Shown here: one piece after another, positions 63,926 to 64,000 of the stretch
Layout: every line of letters starts with the position of its first letter
Numbering within the stretch: position 1 is the first letter of the stretch
From: Sorex araneus
Taxonomy: Eukaryota > Chordata > Mammalia > Eulipotyphla > Soricidae
Assembly (NCBI RefSeq): GCF_027595985.1
Contig: NC_073308.1
Coordinates: 17,568,005-17,632,004, forward strand
Direction of reading: 5' to 3'
Length of the DNA stretch: 64,000 nt
The notes under the pieces: model-generated
What the model saw: the letters and a program-made list of their open reading frames with translations, nothing else
Told to the model about the DNA's origin: nothing
Databases searched by the model: none
Position numbers and translations under genes: made by a program

Positions 63926-64000
63926 AAATAGTACACAAACAAAAGAGAAACTTTTCAAATTCCAAGTCTTTCTTAGAACAAATAAGTGACACCAGTAAAT

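Overview
This is mammalian nuclear DNA, most likely from a shrew (Soricidae, probably Sorex). Three things point there. The window is crowded with a tRNA-headed SINE whose copies start near ggggctggagcgatagcac and end near gggtgtgacccaaaaa, which I take to be the shrew SOR SINE. It has a second SINE family with the same head and a different tail. It also has a fragment of an RTE-type retrotransposon resembling the element reported as shared between parasitic nematodes and the common shrew. No prokaryotic or viral genome organisation is present.

One real gene is visible: the 3' end of GPATCH2 (G-patch domain protein 2), on the minus strand. Four consecutive coding exons lie at 42862-42901, 39958-40022, 23838-23926 and 11685-11905. 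They join in frame with canonical GT-AG junctions and end in the G-patch domain and a stop codon at 11685-11687. A candidate poly(A) signal lies at 11078-11083. Above 42902 the window is presumably upstream intron; I did not find the preceding exon. Below about 11050 it is downstream intergenic DNA.

The rest is introns and flanking DNA loaded with retroelements. Region 1-3040 is an antisense L1 ORF2 fragment carrying two nested insertions: a SINE with a TTTC-expanded tail, and a 1.65 kb composite element that joins an LTR-like head, CpG-rich tandem units and an L1-type 3' end. Region 4-23 kb holds scattered old SINEs, an inverted duplication (12739-12851 and 13993-14118) and the last two exons. 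Region 23-43 kb holds two more exons, two ancient MIRs, several young SINEs and a minimal L1-tail insertion with a perfect target duplication. Region 43-54 kb is a dense retroelement zone: an RTE-tailed SINE, two L1s, the RTE fragment, an LTR, adjacent L1-tail insertions and an L1 with an inverted half. Region 54-64 kb holds SINEs, an L1 tail and a second LTR of the same family.

The most interesting theme is exchange of parts among retroelements. The RTE 3' end is shared with the second SINE family, the L1 3' end is shared with the composite element, and the LTR poly(A)-signal region is shared with the head of the composite element. No novel protein-coding system was found.
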